From Desulfonatronum thiosulfatophilum (lineage in GTDB: Bacteria; Desulfobacterota; Desulfovibrionia; Desulfovibrionales; Desulfonatronaceae), in the NCBI RefSeq assembly GCF_900104215.1, contig NZ_FMXO01000001.1, forward strand, positions 124,001-188,000: a stretch of 64,000 nucleotides of DNA, read 5' to 3'. The notes beneath the pieces are model-generated. The model ran no database searches, was not told the DNA's origin, and saw only the letters and a program-made list of their open reading frames with translations. The translations under genes were made by a program, and so were the position numbers. Position 1 is the first letter of the stretch, and each line of letters starts with the position of its first letter. Shown here in pieces: positions 25,559-34,291 of this stretch.

Positions 25559-26215
25559 ATGCTGACCTTTGCCGAGGAAATTCTGCTGTTGACGCTGGAC
25601 GACAAGAAAGGCGACTTCCGGCCTCTGCACGAACAAGCCATGCGTACGGCCCTGGCCGGGGCGCTGCTTATGGACCTGGCGATGGCCGATCGCATTGATA
25701 CGGACTTGCAACACCTCTTTGTGATCAACACCGACCCCGTTGGCGATCCCCTGCTGGACGAAACCCTTGGCCGCCTGCGGGCCGTTCAGGACAGGCAAAA
25801 TGCGGCCTACTGGCTGAACGAGATTGCCTGGCAAACCGAAAATCTGCGCCCACGGGTGCTGCAGCGCCTGGTGGACAGGGGCGTGCTGAAGGTGGAGGAC
25901 CGCAAGATTCTCTGGGTCTTTGCCCAGCGCCGATATCCCCTTATTGATGACCGGGAGGTCAAGGAAGTCCGAGCCCGGCTGCGGGAGCTGATCTTCAACA
26001 AAGAAATACCGGATGCCCGCGAGGCCGTTTTGATCGGCCTGGTACACGCCTGCGGCATGATCGACACGCTCTTTGAGGAGCATGAACTGCCGCAGGTCAT
26101 GCCGCGAGTCATGGAAGTGGCCCGGCTGGATCTGATCGGCCGGGAGGTGGACCGGGCCATCCGAGATATCTTCATGGCCATGACGTCATACAACGTACAT
26201 ACCATTGCGGAATGA
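25559..26215 (+). CDS. GPP34 (Golgi phosphoprotein 3-like) family protein
   Basis: A 218-residue, mostly helical protein: LTFAEEILLLTLDDKKGDF, then ALAGALLMDLAMADRIDTD, LVDRGVLKVEDRKILWVF, RYPLIDD and GLVHACGMIDTLF. This is the GPP34 fold, which in eukaryotes binds phosphatidylinositol-4-phosphate at the Golgi. Bacterial members are of unclear role, possibly membrane binding. ATG 25559 has GAGGAG 6 nt upstream. Confidence 0.85.
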   Translation: MLTFAEEILLLTLDDKKGDFRPLHEQAMRTALAGALLMDLAMADRIDTDLQHLFVINTDPVGDPLLDETLGRLRAVQDRQNAAYWLNEIAWQTENLRPRVLQRLVDRGVLKVEDRKILWVFAQRRYPLIDDREVKEVRARLRELIFNKEIPDAREAVLIGLVHACGMIDTLFEEHELPQVMPRVMEVARLDLIGREVDRAIRDIFMAMTSYNVHTIAE

Positions 26216-26254
26216 ATCAGAGCGTAACGAATCAGCGATAGTCCGGTTTAACGC

Positions 26255-26301
26255 GAATTCTCATCGCAGCCTCACGATTTCCGGGCTCACGATGAGAATT
26301 C
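26255..26301. repeat. Inverted repeat between convergent genes
   Basis: GAATTCTCATCG (26255-26266) and CGATGAGAATTC (26290-26301) are perfect 12-bp arms around 23 nt, between convergent genes. A hairpin that ends transcripts from both sides is plausible, although no T-run follows. Confidence 0.6.
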
Positions 26302-26361
26302 ACGCAACAGCTGCATGAGCAGTTGCCAGATCTTCAACCCGCCGCAACTGCTCCGCGGGGT

Positions 26362-27744
26362 TCACTCTCCCAGCACCGTGAGGCTGGAGACCCGTTCCAC
26401 CAGCAGGCCCGTGGGTTTGATCAGATTGGACAGTTCGGCCCCCGGAGTCAGCGTGGTGATCACGGTCCGCCCCAGAACCCAGCGCCCCGGCAGATGGGTA
26501 TGTCTGTCCAGAAATCCCGGCGGCTTTGTCCGCACTCCCCACATGGAATGAAGCACCACCGGCCGTCCCGTTGCCGGATCCGGGCCGAGATACAGCATCA
26601 CATGGCCCGGCATGTTCACGATGGACAGCAGCGGAACCCCCTGCTCCAGAATCAGCCTTTCCTTCTCCGCGCCGCTCAGCCCCTCCAGATCGACCACCCG
26701 CCCGGCCCTGGCCTGGGCACGAGAATTTCTTGGCATGGCAATACCGAACAGGGCTTGGACATCCTGGATCAGGGCCGAACAGTCCCGGTTTTCGAACATC
26801 CCGCCCCACCCGTAGGCCTGGCCCATCAGTCCGTCCAGCACCTGAAGATAGTTCCTGCTCGTTGGGGCCAGAGGCCAAGGCGCGGCAACGGATTCCTGAA
26901 CCAGAGCGCTTTTCAGTTCAGCCCATCCGTCAGCCCCGCGTTGCGGAGCAAGGACGCCCACCGCTCCCGGCGGAGACGGTTCGGGAGAACGCGGCAGGAG
27001 CATGCCGGCCCGTCCAGGCAGCGCGAACATGCCCTGCTCCGTACGTACGACGGCGTTGTCGCTGAGGACGGCGATCATGTCCGAAGATCGAAATGCATCC
27101 ATGAAGTCCTGATCCACCCAGGCCACTTCCCAGGGCCGTACCCAGCCCGAAACATGGGGCGTCTTTACCAGGTACCAGTCCCCGTTCAGGGAAGCATGGA
27201 CCACGAGAACGGGCGTGCCGGCGGGAGCCAGGGAATTCTGGAGATAATCGAAGGGGAACCCTTCTCCGGGATTGGAGGGATTGGAAAAGACCGGCCTGTG
27301 GGTGGGCAGCACGCGCAGCGATGTGGAGACAACGGTCACCGCGGGCTGAACCAGGGACGGATACAAATCCGGTACGCTCTGCCGCTCCATTGTCTCCAGC
27401 CAGGTCGCTGGCAAAGGCAACAGATTCTCGCCGTACGCCTCCCTGCCCTGGTACCGCTTCAATCCCCAAAAAGGATCACTGTCGTCCGTCAGATCAGAAA
27501 AACCAGGGTTCCAGGGAGCAAAATGCCGTCCCAGAAACTCTTCGGCCAGACGCTGCTGCCGTTCCGCGGGAATCAGCAACTGGCCATCAAGATCGGCGGA
27601 AATAAAATACCCCGGTTCCTGGGGCAAGACACGCAGATCGTGCACCTGGCCGGGAGTCAAGACTTTGGACGCACACCCCGTGATCAGAAAGACAACAAAA
27701 AACAGGAGTGAAACAAGAGACTTCCACAAGAAAAATCGGTGCAT
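26362..27744 (-). CDS. SH3-domain NlpC/P60-family lipoprotein peptidase
   Basis: A 460-residue lipoprotein: signal LLFFVVFLITGC with the lipobox Cys at about 24. An N-terminal helical part is followed by SH3-like segments (about 130-290; GDWYLVKTPHVSGWVRPWEVAWV), and then by the NlpC/P60 peptidase domain (about 310-440). The catalytic Cys is in FENRDCSALIQDV and the His in NMPGHVMLYLG. It probably cuts stem peptides of peptidoglycan from the outer face of the inner membrane or the inner face of the outer membrane. The gene is downstream of pabBC on the same strand, separated by REP-like hairpins. Confidence 0.88.
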   Translation of the reverse strand: MHRFFLWKSLVSLLFFVVFLITGCASKVLTPGQVHDLRVLPQEPGYFISADLDGQLLIPAERQQRLAEEFLGRHFAPWNPGFSDLTDDSDPFWGLKRYQGREAYGENLLPLPATWLETMERQSVPDLYPSLVQPAVTVVSTSLRVLPTHRPVFSNPSNPGEGFPFDYLQNSLAPAGTPVLVVHASLNGDWYLVKTPHVSGWVRPWEVAWVDQDFMDAFRSSDMIAVLSDNAVVRTEQGMFALPGRAGMLLPRSPEPSPPGAVGVLAPQRGADGWAELKSALVQESVAAPWPLAPTSRNYLQVLDGLMGQAYGWGGMFENRDCSALIQDVQALFGIAMPRNSRAQARAGRVVDLEGLSGAEKERLILEQGVPLLSIVNMPGHVMLYLGPDPATGRPVVLHSMWGVRTKPPGFLDRHTHLPGRWVLGRTVITTLTPGAELSNLIKPTGLLVERVSSLTVLGE

Positions 27745-27811
27745 GAGGACTCCAGGTTACGAATGCTTGGAAGATGCCGTAACTACTCAGCTTATCCGAG
27801 TAAAAGCGGTC

Positions 27812-27890
27812 TGGATACCCGCCTTCGCGGGTATGACTGACCAGGAGACGGCATTTGAAAAAAAGTCATTCCCGCGAAGGCGGGAATCAG
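27812..27890. repeat. REP-like hairpin pair (BIME-like)
   Basis: ATACCCGCCTTCGCGGGTAT (27816-27835) and CATTCCCGCGAAGGCGGGAA (27867-27886) are each palindromic and are inverted relative to each other, with GTATGACT/AGTCAT flanks. This is the common extragenic 'TTCCCGCGAAGGCGGGAA' repeat type, in the gap between pabBC and the NlpC gene. Confidence 0.85.
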
Positions 27891-27964
27891 GTCATGCTTG
27901 CCACGAGTATTTACCGGCTCATCAGAAAAAAAGCGACACGTTCAAGCAAATATTCAAGCCCCTG

Positions 27965-29773
27965 TCACGACGTAAGCACTGCCTGCATCAAATCGATCCT
28001 GTACATCCCGCGAACGGAGTTGATCAGGTATAGCTGTTCCGCCCGGCCCAGATCGGCCGGCATCAGGATCCGCTCGACGATTTGGCCCTGATCCAGCAGG
28101 TGCCCCCGCAGGGTTCCGGCCAAAAGACCGCAGGATATGGGCGGGGTGTACAGCACACCTTCCAGCTTTGCCAGCACGTTGGCCCGGGTGGATTCAGTCA
28201 CTTGCCCATGTTCATTGAACAGGAGCACGTCGTCGACCTCCGGACTCGCGCCCAGAGCCTGCTCGTACACCGCACGGTGCGTGGTTTTGTGATAGAGAAA
28301 AAGATCCTTGGAATTCACGGGGATTTTGGCCAAAGTCAGCCGCGGTGTTTTCCCAGGCATCGGCGGAGGCGGCAAATCCTCGAGCTTCAGCCGCCCAGAC
28401 CTGTCCACCAGCAGCCGAACCATCCGCGGCTCCCGGACAAATTTTTCGGCCAAACCATGCAAGGCTTCCCGCACAGCCGAAAGGTCCAGAGAAAACTCGA
28501 AGTACTCGGCGGAGGCCTCTAGCCTGGACAGGTGGCGCTCCAGAAGCACATACCCCTGGTCCGGCATCCAGAGCATGGTTTCCAGCAGCTCGAACTCCGG
28601 CATGCGTTGATGCAGCACTTCGGCCTTGATGCGGCATTCCGCATATTCGCCCTCTTCGTCCGAATCCCAGACAATACCCCCACCCACGCCGTATTCAGCC
28701 TGTTTCCGGCGTCTGTCCACGAGCACAGTTCTGATGGCCACGTTGAACGCCGCCTGAAGGCCCGCCTCGGGGGAATGACTGATGTGTCCGATGCACCCGG
28801 TATAGATGCGCCTTGGGCTGTCCTCGAGTTCCGTGATGATCTCCATGCTTGCGGCCTTTGGTGCGCCGGTGATGGACGCCGGAGGAAACAACGCGCTGAA
28901 GATCCGCGACAAAGGTTCGTGGGTTTGGGCATGGACCCGGGAGACCATCTGCCAGACCGTGGCGTGCTTTTCCACGGCAAACAGGTCCTTGACCACAACG
29001 CTGCCCGGAACCGCGATCCGCCCCAAATCGTTGCGGACCATGTCCGTGATCATGACGTTTTCCGCGCGGTCCTTGGCCGAAGAGCGCAGTTCCTCGGCCA
29101 GATCCTGGTCCTGCCGCGAAGTCAGGCCGCGGCCCCGGGTGCCCTTCATCGGCGAAGAGACGATCTTCTCTCCATCCAGGACAAAAAACTGCTCCGGAGA
29201 AAAACAGCAAATTGCCCAGTCCTCCAGACAGACATATGCGGCATACGCCGCGGGACGAGCCTGACAGACCGACAAAAAAAAATCCCAAGGATGATGCGGA
29301 AAATTGGTGAGCAGTCGAAAGGTGAAATTCACCTGATACGTGTTGCCGACCCGCAGATGCTCTCGGATTGCCCCCAGGGAACCGTGATACTGCTGTTCGG
29401 TGATGGATGGTTTCCAGTCCGGAAGGGACGGCATTGACCGGCAGGGCCAACTCGAAACCGTTTCAACCCGGGCATACAACCCGAACCAGAGCAGCGGGAA
29501 ACCATCACCATCAGGCCGGACCCGAAAAGCCGGGTCAAATGCCGCGGATGCCTCATAGCTCAAAAACCCGGCGGCATGCAGGCCATGACGTCCAACCCGG
29601 CCTTCGATCCGGGCCAGACAGGAGCCGACCTCAGAATCTTTGGAGGCGGACACGACATGGACTGGCTTGCGGAACACCCGCCATGTTCCGGAACGATTAT
29701 CCCAAAGCACGGCAACATTGGTTTCATCCCCAATCCGCTGAATGTCCGCAAGATTCACCTCCTTCGCCTCCAA
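27965..29773 (-). CDS. pabBC: PabB-PabC fusion: aminodeoxychorismate synthase I / lyase
   Basis: A 602-residue fusion that turns chorismate into 4-aminobenzoate for folate. The PabB part (about 1-350) has SPMKGTRGR with the active-site Lys, NVMITDMVRNDLGRIA, PPASITGAPK, IYTGCIGHIS and a final GGGIVWDSDEEGEYAECRIKA. The PabC part (about 370-600) is a fold-type IV PLP enzyme; YHKTTHR carries the PLP Lys, and LFNEHGQVTESTRANV and CGLLAGTLRGHLL follow. No PabA glutaminase is fused. No ATG exists at the N-terminus. TTG 29773 or GTG 29758 may be the start, and a strong AAGGAGG lies inside this stretch, so the exact start is uncertain. Confidence 0.92.
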   Translation of the reverse strand: MEAKEVNLADIQRIGDETNVAVLWDNRSGTWRVFRKPVHVVSASKDSEVGSCLARIEGRVGRHGLHAAGFLSYEASAAFDPAFRVRPDGDGFPLLWFGLYARVETVSSWPCRSMPSLPDWKPSITEQQYHGSLGAIREHLRVGNTYQVNFTFRLLTNFPHHPWDFFLSVCQARPAAYAAYVCLEDWAICCFSPEQFFVLDGEKIVSSPMKGTRGRGLTSRQDQDLAEELRSSAKDRAENVMITDMVRNDLGRIAVPGSVVVKDLFAVEKHATVWQMVSRVHAQTHEPLSRIFSALFPPASITGAPKAASMEIITELEDSPRRIYTGCIGHISHSPEAGLQAAFNVAIRTVLVDRRRKQAEYGVGGGIVWDSDEEGEYAECRIKAEVLHQRMPEFELLETMLWMPDQGYVLLERHLSRLEASAEYFEFSLDLSAVREALHGLAEKFVREPRMVRLLVDRSGRLKLEDLPPPPMPGKTPRLTLAKIPVNSKDLFLYHKTTHRAVYEQALGASPEVDDVLLFNEHGQVTESTRANVLAKLEGVLYTPPISCGLLAGTLRGHLLDQGQIVERILMPADLGRAEQLYLINSVRGMYRIDLMQAVLTS

Positions 29774-29834
29774 TGCAGCACCGGCAGGACCTTCCGTATC
29801 GTATAATCAAGTGAGCCCATGAGCAGGACATCAA

Positions 29835-30233
29835 TCAGGCATTCAACAGTTGCAGCTGTTTCATTTTTTCCAGGATCGTGTACTTGTCGAAGGGTTTGAC
29901 GACATAGGCGTCGCATCCGGCCTGAATGCTGGTGATTACGGTGTTTTTATCCGCAAGTGCCGTGACCATGATCGCCTTGACTCCCTTCTTCCTGCGAATG
30001 CCGTGTTCCTTTTCCAGCTCCCGAATGAAAAACAGCACTTCCGTTCCGTCCATATCCGGCATGGCCACGTCCAGGGTTACCAGATCATAAGGTTTGCCCT
30101 TGCTGATCGCATCGGCGAAGGCATCCAGCCCCATCGGTCCGCTTTCCACGGCCATGCATTCGCCGAAATTTTCCATGATCACCTGCATTTTCTTTCTGCT
30201 GACCAGTTCGTCGTCCACGACAAGAATCTTCAT
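29835..30233 (-). CDS. Single-domain response regulator (CheY-like)
   Basis: A 132-residue receiver with acidic pair Asp7-Asp8, phospho-acceptor Asp55 (LVTLDVAMPDMDG), Thr/Ala switch (MVTALAD) and VVKPFDK. There is no output domain. The sequence MKILVVDDELVSRKKMQ resembles that of the regulator at 33899, so the two are paralogues. It follows the cache-domain hybrid kinase gene, with about 110 nt between, and is its likely partner. Confidence 0.88.
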   Translation of the reverse strand: MKILVVDDELVSRKKMQVIMENFGECMAVESGPMGLDAFADAISKGKPYDLVTLDVAMPDMDGTEVLFFIRELEKEHGIRRKKGVKAIMVTALADKNTVITSIQAGCDAYVVKPFDKYTILEKMKQLQLLNA

Positions 30234-30294
30234 CGGTCAAGCTCCCTGAATTATGAGAATTATGTTGCGGGGAGATCTGGTTAGGATTGAATTC

Positions 30295-30316
30295 GTTTGC
30301 GATTGCGATTGCGATA
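30295..30316. repeat. Hexamer microsatellite (GATTGC), copy 4
   Basis: Short tract GTTTGC GATTGC GATTGC GATAAG between the response regulator and hybrid kinase genes. It shares TGCGATTGCGATTGCGATAA with the tract at 21924-21957. Confidence 0.75.
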
Positions 30317-30341
30317 AGGATTTTGACAGGTATTCATTTTA

Positions 30342-32711
30342 TTACGTGTCGGGATTGGGGTGGTCCAGAACCTGGCGGACAAGGCGCAATAGATCATTCA
30401 GGGCAAAGGGTTTGGAGATCATCCCGGAAGCTGCCTGGAACGCCTGATTGTCGCGGATGCCGGCATATCCGCTGGAGATGATCACCTTGGCCCGCGGGTT
30501 CAACTTTCGCAGTTCCGCCAGGAGCGCCTCTCCGCCCATGCCGGGCATGCCCACATCCGTGATGACCAGGGCTATGCGCTCCTGATCCCGGGTATACCGC
30601 TCCAGGGCCTGGCGCCCGTCGCCGGATTGGATGACGGTATAGCCATACCCGGTCAACAGCTCGCTGGTCGCTTCCCGGATCATCTCTTCGTCGTCCACCA
30701 CCAGGATGACTTCCGTCCCGCTCAGATCAACCGGTTTCCCGTTGCATTTCGAGGCCGAAGCGCCTGAATCGAAATCTGCGGGAGTGTCAGCCGCAAGCGC
30801 TGCCAGCAAAATCATGAACGTGGCTCCTTCTCCAGGTTTGCTGGAACAGGTTACGGCTCCCTTGTGGTCCTGCACTATGCCGTAGACCATGGACAGTCCG
30901 AGACCGGTTCCCTTGCCGATATCCTTGGTGGTGAAAAACGGCTCGAATATATGTTGTCTGGTTTCTTCATCCATGCCGTTTCCCGTATCCGCGACGGTCA
31001 ACCGGACGTGCCGCCCCGGGGCCAGCCCCAGGTAACGGGCATCTTCCGCGTTCAAGACGACATTTTCGGTTTGCAGAAGCAAGGTCCCGCCTTTAGGCAT
31101 GGCATCTCTGGCATTATTGGCCAGATTGACCAGCACCTGCTCCATCTGAACGGGATCAGCTTGCACATCCGCCAATTCCGGCTCCAGACGAACCTCGATC
31201 TGGACCACCCGCGGCAGGGTATGCTGCAGCAGGGCCACAACATCCCGGACCTCCTTGTTCAAATTGATCCGCATCTGCCGCGAGTCGCCCCGCCGGCTGA
31301 AGGTGAGCAGGCGATCAACCAGTTCCTTGGCCTTGGACACGGTTGTATCTATCTTGACCAATGGATCCAAGATGACCGACTCCGAGCCGCTTGTACGATG
31401 ATGTTTCTGGAGCAGTTGAACATGGCTGGCGATGGCCTGAAGCATATTGTTGAAGTCATGAGCAATGCCACCGGCAAGAGTCCCCACGGCCTCCATTTTC
31501 TGAGACTGACGCAACTGTTCCCCCAGCAGGCCCCGTTCATTTTCGACCCGTCGTCGCTCCTCGACTTCCTGCTTCAGCAAGAGATTCATGGCCTGCAGAT
31601 CAGCGGTCCGGCTATCCACCAGTTCCTGCAGATTCTGCTGATAATGTCTGATTTCCCGGTCATAAGCCGTCAGGGCGTCCGCAGTCCGATTCAACGCCCG
31701 TCCCAAATCGCCGATTTCATCTTTGCCCAGATCGTCCAGGTGCGTGTCGAAGTCCCCATCGCCGAGGCGCTGGGTCCCCTGGACAAGCGCAAAAATCCTG
31801 CGGCTGATGTGCTGGCTGATCAACGCGGCCAACAGTAACACGGTCAACAAGGACAGCAGGGCGTTCCAAAGCAGCCCCTCGCGCAGGCGATCCATGACGG
31901 AATAGGCTTCGGCGACAGGTTGCGTCAGAACGATGTGCCAATTTGTCCGGATCAAGTCCTGCGATTGGTCCACCGGCAAATACGCCGCCACCCGCTTCGT
32001 TCCCACCGTGATCTGTGTTACACCGGCGCCTTCGGAGATGATCGATTCGGCGAGTTGCGGAAAAGCCAGTGGCCGCAGGATTTCTTCATCCGAAGCGCTG
32101 GAAGCCACCACCAGTCCGCGATTATCCACGATTCGCGCTTGTCCGCCGGGGCCGAGAGAAACTTCATGAATGATGTCCCAGACCCGTTCCATGGCGATCT
32201 GACCAATAAGTACATTGCGAACCGCGCCGTTATCCGCTCCGCGCACGGGAACGGCAACTGTCATCACCACCTGATAGGGATGCAGCAGGGCATGGACATT
32301 GGAAAGCAGGCTTTCTCCGCTGCGTGCCTGGCGATACCAGGATGTGGACGTCCAATTTCCGCGAAAGAAATGGTGCACCGATGCCCGGACTTCTCCGGAC
32401 AGATCAAGAAGGGTCAAGTCCTTGATAATCGGATAGAAGCGATCAGTCCTGGCCAATTCCGCCGAGAGTTCGGCCATCCCGGCATCAGAAAGCAGCACCT
32501 GATTCTGGGCCAGCAGGTGAATGGCGTTGTAGGCTTCATTTACAACCCGCTGAATTTCCCGCCCCACTTCCATGCCCAGGGATTCAAGGTTTTGGTGCGT
32601 CGAGGAACGCACCGCATCGCCTACACGAACCAATGAATAGCCGCCCACCAGGCCGAGTGGCATCAGGCCGACGAACAAGAAGAGAAGCAGGAACTTAATG
32701 CGCAGACTCAT
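30342..32711 (-). CDS. Cache-HAMP hybrid sensor histidine kinase
   Basis: A 789-residue hybrid kinase. TM1 (about 7-25) and TM2 (about 290-315) enclose a double-Cache-type periplasmic sensor. A HAMP region (about 315-370) is followed by a coiled coil. The H-box [18 protein letters not shown] gives the phospho-His; then come N-box [12 protein letters not shown]1 [11 protein letters not shown] and G2 [17 protein letters not shown]-terminal receiver has [22 protein letters not shown] and KPFALND. It starts 7 nt after the solute-binding protein gene, so ligand-loaded binding protein is a possible input. Confidence 0.92.
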   Translation of the reverse strand: MSLRIKFLLLFLFVGLMPLGLVGGYSLVRVGDAVRSSTHQNLESLGMEVGREIQRVVNEAYNAIHLLAQNQVLLSDAGMAELSAELARTDRFYPIIKDLTLLDLSGEVRASVHHFFRGNWTSTSWYRQARSGESLLSNVHALLHPYQVVMTVAVPVRGADNGAVRNVLIGQIAMERVWDIIHEVSLGPGGQARIVDNRGLVVASSASDEEILRPLAFPQLAESIISEGAGVTQITVGTKRVAAYLPVDQSQDLIRTNWHIVLTQPVAEAYSVMDRLREGLLWNALLSLLTVLLLAALISQHISRRIFALVQGTQRLGDGDFDTHLDDLGKDEIGDLGRALNRTADALTAYDREIRHYQQNLQELVDSRTADLQAMNLLLKQEVEERRRVENERGLLGEQLRQSQKMEAVGTLAGGIAHDFNNMLQAIASHVQLLQKHHRTSGSESVILDPLVKIDTTVSKAKELVDRLLTFSRRGDSRQMRINLNKEVRDVVALLQHTLPRVVQIEVRLEPELADVQADPVQMEQVLVNLANNARDAMPKGGTLLLQTENVVLNAEDARYLGLAPGRHVRLTVADTGNGMDEETRQHIFEPFFTTKDIGKGTGLGLSMVYGIVQDHKGAVTCSSKPGEGATFMILLAALAADTPADFDSGASASKCNGKPVDLSGTEVILVVDDEEMIREATSELLTGYGYTVIQSGDGRQALERYTRDQERIALVITDVGMPGMGGEALLAELRKLNPRAKVIISSGYAGIRDNQAFQAASGMISKPFALNDLLRLVRQVLDHPNPDT

Positions 32712-32718
32712 GCCGATA

Positions 32719-33840
32719 TCACATCCCCGCCAGGAGTTCCGCCCAGAGTTTCATCCGCAGCCCTACTGTCTCCGGATCTCCCAAATTTCCGAAATAGTAG
32801 CATTTATCCATAATATTCGCCGGAGGGTGAACAACGGGCGAATTGAGTACTTCCGGATCCATGAATTCCCGCGCCGCAAGATTCGGCGTGGCCGACCAGA
32901 GTTCACTGGCGATCTCGGCCATGATTTCAGGGGTATGAACAAAATCGATAAAAGCATGAGCCGCCTCGGGATTTCGACTCATGAGCGGGAGAACGAAGAC
33001 GTCGACCCAGGCCGTACAGCCCTCCTCGGGGAAACCGAATTGCAGATAAGGATTCTCCTCCATGGCCCGCAACGCGTCGCTGCTGTAACTTTGCGCGGCC
33101 CAAAGATCTCCCGAACCCAGTTGGTGCATGATGGCCGTATCATGCAGATAATCGACCAGCAGAGGCTTTTGTTCCAGCAGGGCCTCCCGAATCGCCTCCA
33201 TGTGCTCCATCTCGGGATTGAGCGGATAGCCGAGCATCATGCTCGCCGCGCCGATGACCTCGAAAGGATTGTTCAGCATGGCCATCTTCCCCTTGAGCCG
33301 GGAATCCCAGAGCACCCGCCATGAATCAGGCGGTTCATGATAATGACGGGTATCCACCGCCACTCCGGTATAGCCCATGAGGTACGGAACATGGTATCTT
33401 TGGTTCATGGGCTTATCCTGAACCAGGGCCTGCGGGTCGAGATGACGAAGATTGGGCAGAAGGTCCATGTCCAAGGGGCTCAACAGCCGCGCCCCGGCCA
33501 TTTCCCTTGCAGTGCTGCTGCTGAGGATGATCAGATCTGCATTCAGCGAGCCGGACTGCAACGCGCCCAGCACCTCTTCTTCGTCTTCATATGTCCGCTC
33601 TTCAACCTCGATCCCCGTAGCCTGCTCGAATTTCCACAGCGTTTCCTCGCCCATGTACTCTTCCCAATTGTAAAGCACCAATCGGGGCTTTTCCACCTCA
33701 ACTGTTTGCGCCACAACCCGATGGTCCCCTTGCTCTCCGCAACCCGCAAGCAACAGCAGTCCGATCCAGCAAATCGCCACGATCCCGAGAAGTTGTCGGC
33801 TCATTGCGCTCTTGTCATGCAGCGACGACACGTTTTCCAT
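32719..33840 (-). CDS. PotD/PotF-like extracellular solute-binding lipoprotein
   Basis: A 373-residue periplasmic binding protein of the polyamine (PotD/PotF) type: lipobox LLLLAGC, then RLVLYNWEEYMGEETLWKFEQATGIEVEE, SSSTAREM, YHVPYLMGYTGVAVD, LNNPFEVIGAASMMLGYPLN and MSRNPEAAHAFIDF. No ABC permease or ATPase is near it. Instead it precedes a Cache hybrid kinase and follows a response regulator gene, so it is more likely a ligand sensor than a transporter part. ATG 33840 has GAGGGG 7 nt upstream; a later Met closer to the signal peptide is an alternative. Confidence 0.85.
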   Translation of the reverse strand: MENVSSLHDKSAMSRQLLGIVAICWIGLLLLAGCGEQGDHRVVAQTVEVEKPRLVLYNWEEYMGEETLWKFEQATGIEVEERTYEDEEEVLGALQSGSLNADLIILSSSTAREMAGARLLSPLDMDLLPNLRHLDPQALVQDKPMNQRYHVPYLMGYTGVAVDTRHYHEPPDSWRVLWDSRLKGKMAMLNNPFEVIGAASMMLGYPLNPEMEHMEAIREALLEQKPLLVDYLHDTAIMHQLGSGDLWAAQSYSSDALRAMEENPYLQFGFPEEGCTAWVDVFVLPLMSRNPEAAHAFIDFVHTPEIMAEIASELWSATPNLAAREFMDPEVLNSPVVHPPANIMDKCYYFGNLGDPETVGLRMKLWAELLAGM

Positions 33841-33898
33841 GTCCACACCCCTCATTTGCATTTCTGCAATATTATAAGACGTTACACACGTTGTGCCG

Positions 33899-34291
33899 CT
33901 AAAAGCTGATTTCCTGCATTGCCTTGAGGATTGATTCCCTGTTGACAGGTTTGGTCAGATAACCGCTGGCCAGACCTCGAAAAAAGGCCCGGCAGACATT
34001 TTTCTGGTCTTCCAGACTGGATATGACGAGTACCCGCGCCTCATCTCCCGGAGCGACGCCGCGTTCCTTTTCCACTTTGCGGATGCGCTGCAAGGCTTCG
34101 TGCCCATCCATGACCGGCATCATGATGTCCATCAGAATCAAGTCATAGGGCTGATCCAGATTCAGAGCCCTGATCACCGCCAGCACGGCCTTGTCGCCAT
34201 TGTCCACTACATCGCAATGTCCGAAAGATTCCATGATCTTTTGCAGCTTGCTTCTGCTGACCAGTTCGTCGTCCACGACAAGACTTCTCAT
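33899..34291 (-). CDS. Single-domain response regulator (CheY-like)
   Basis: A 130-residue receiver with Asp7-Asp8, phospho-Asp55 (LILMDIMMPVMDG), Ser switch (LVISSLED) and YLTKPVNRES. ATG 34291 overlaps the stop of the large hybrid kinase (ATGA) and has GGAAGG upstream, so the two are cotranslated. It is a paralogue of the regulator at 29835. Confidence 0.88.
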   Translation of the reverse strand: MRSLVVDDELVSRSKLQKIMESFGHCDVVDNGDKAVLAVIRALNLDQPYDLILMDIMMPVMDGHEALQRIRKVEKERGVAPGDEARVLVISSLEDQKNVCRAFFRGLASGYLTKPVNRESILKAMQEISF

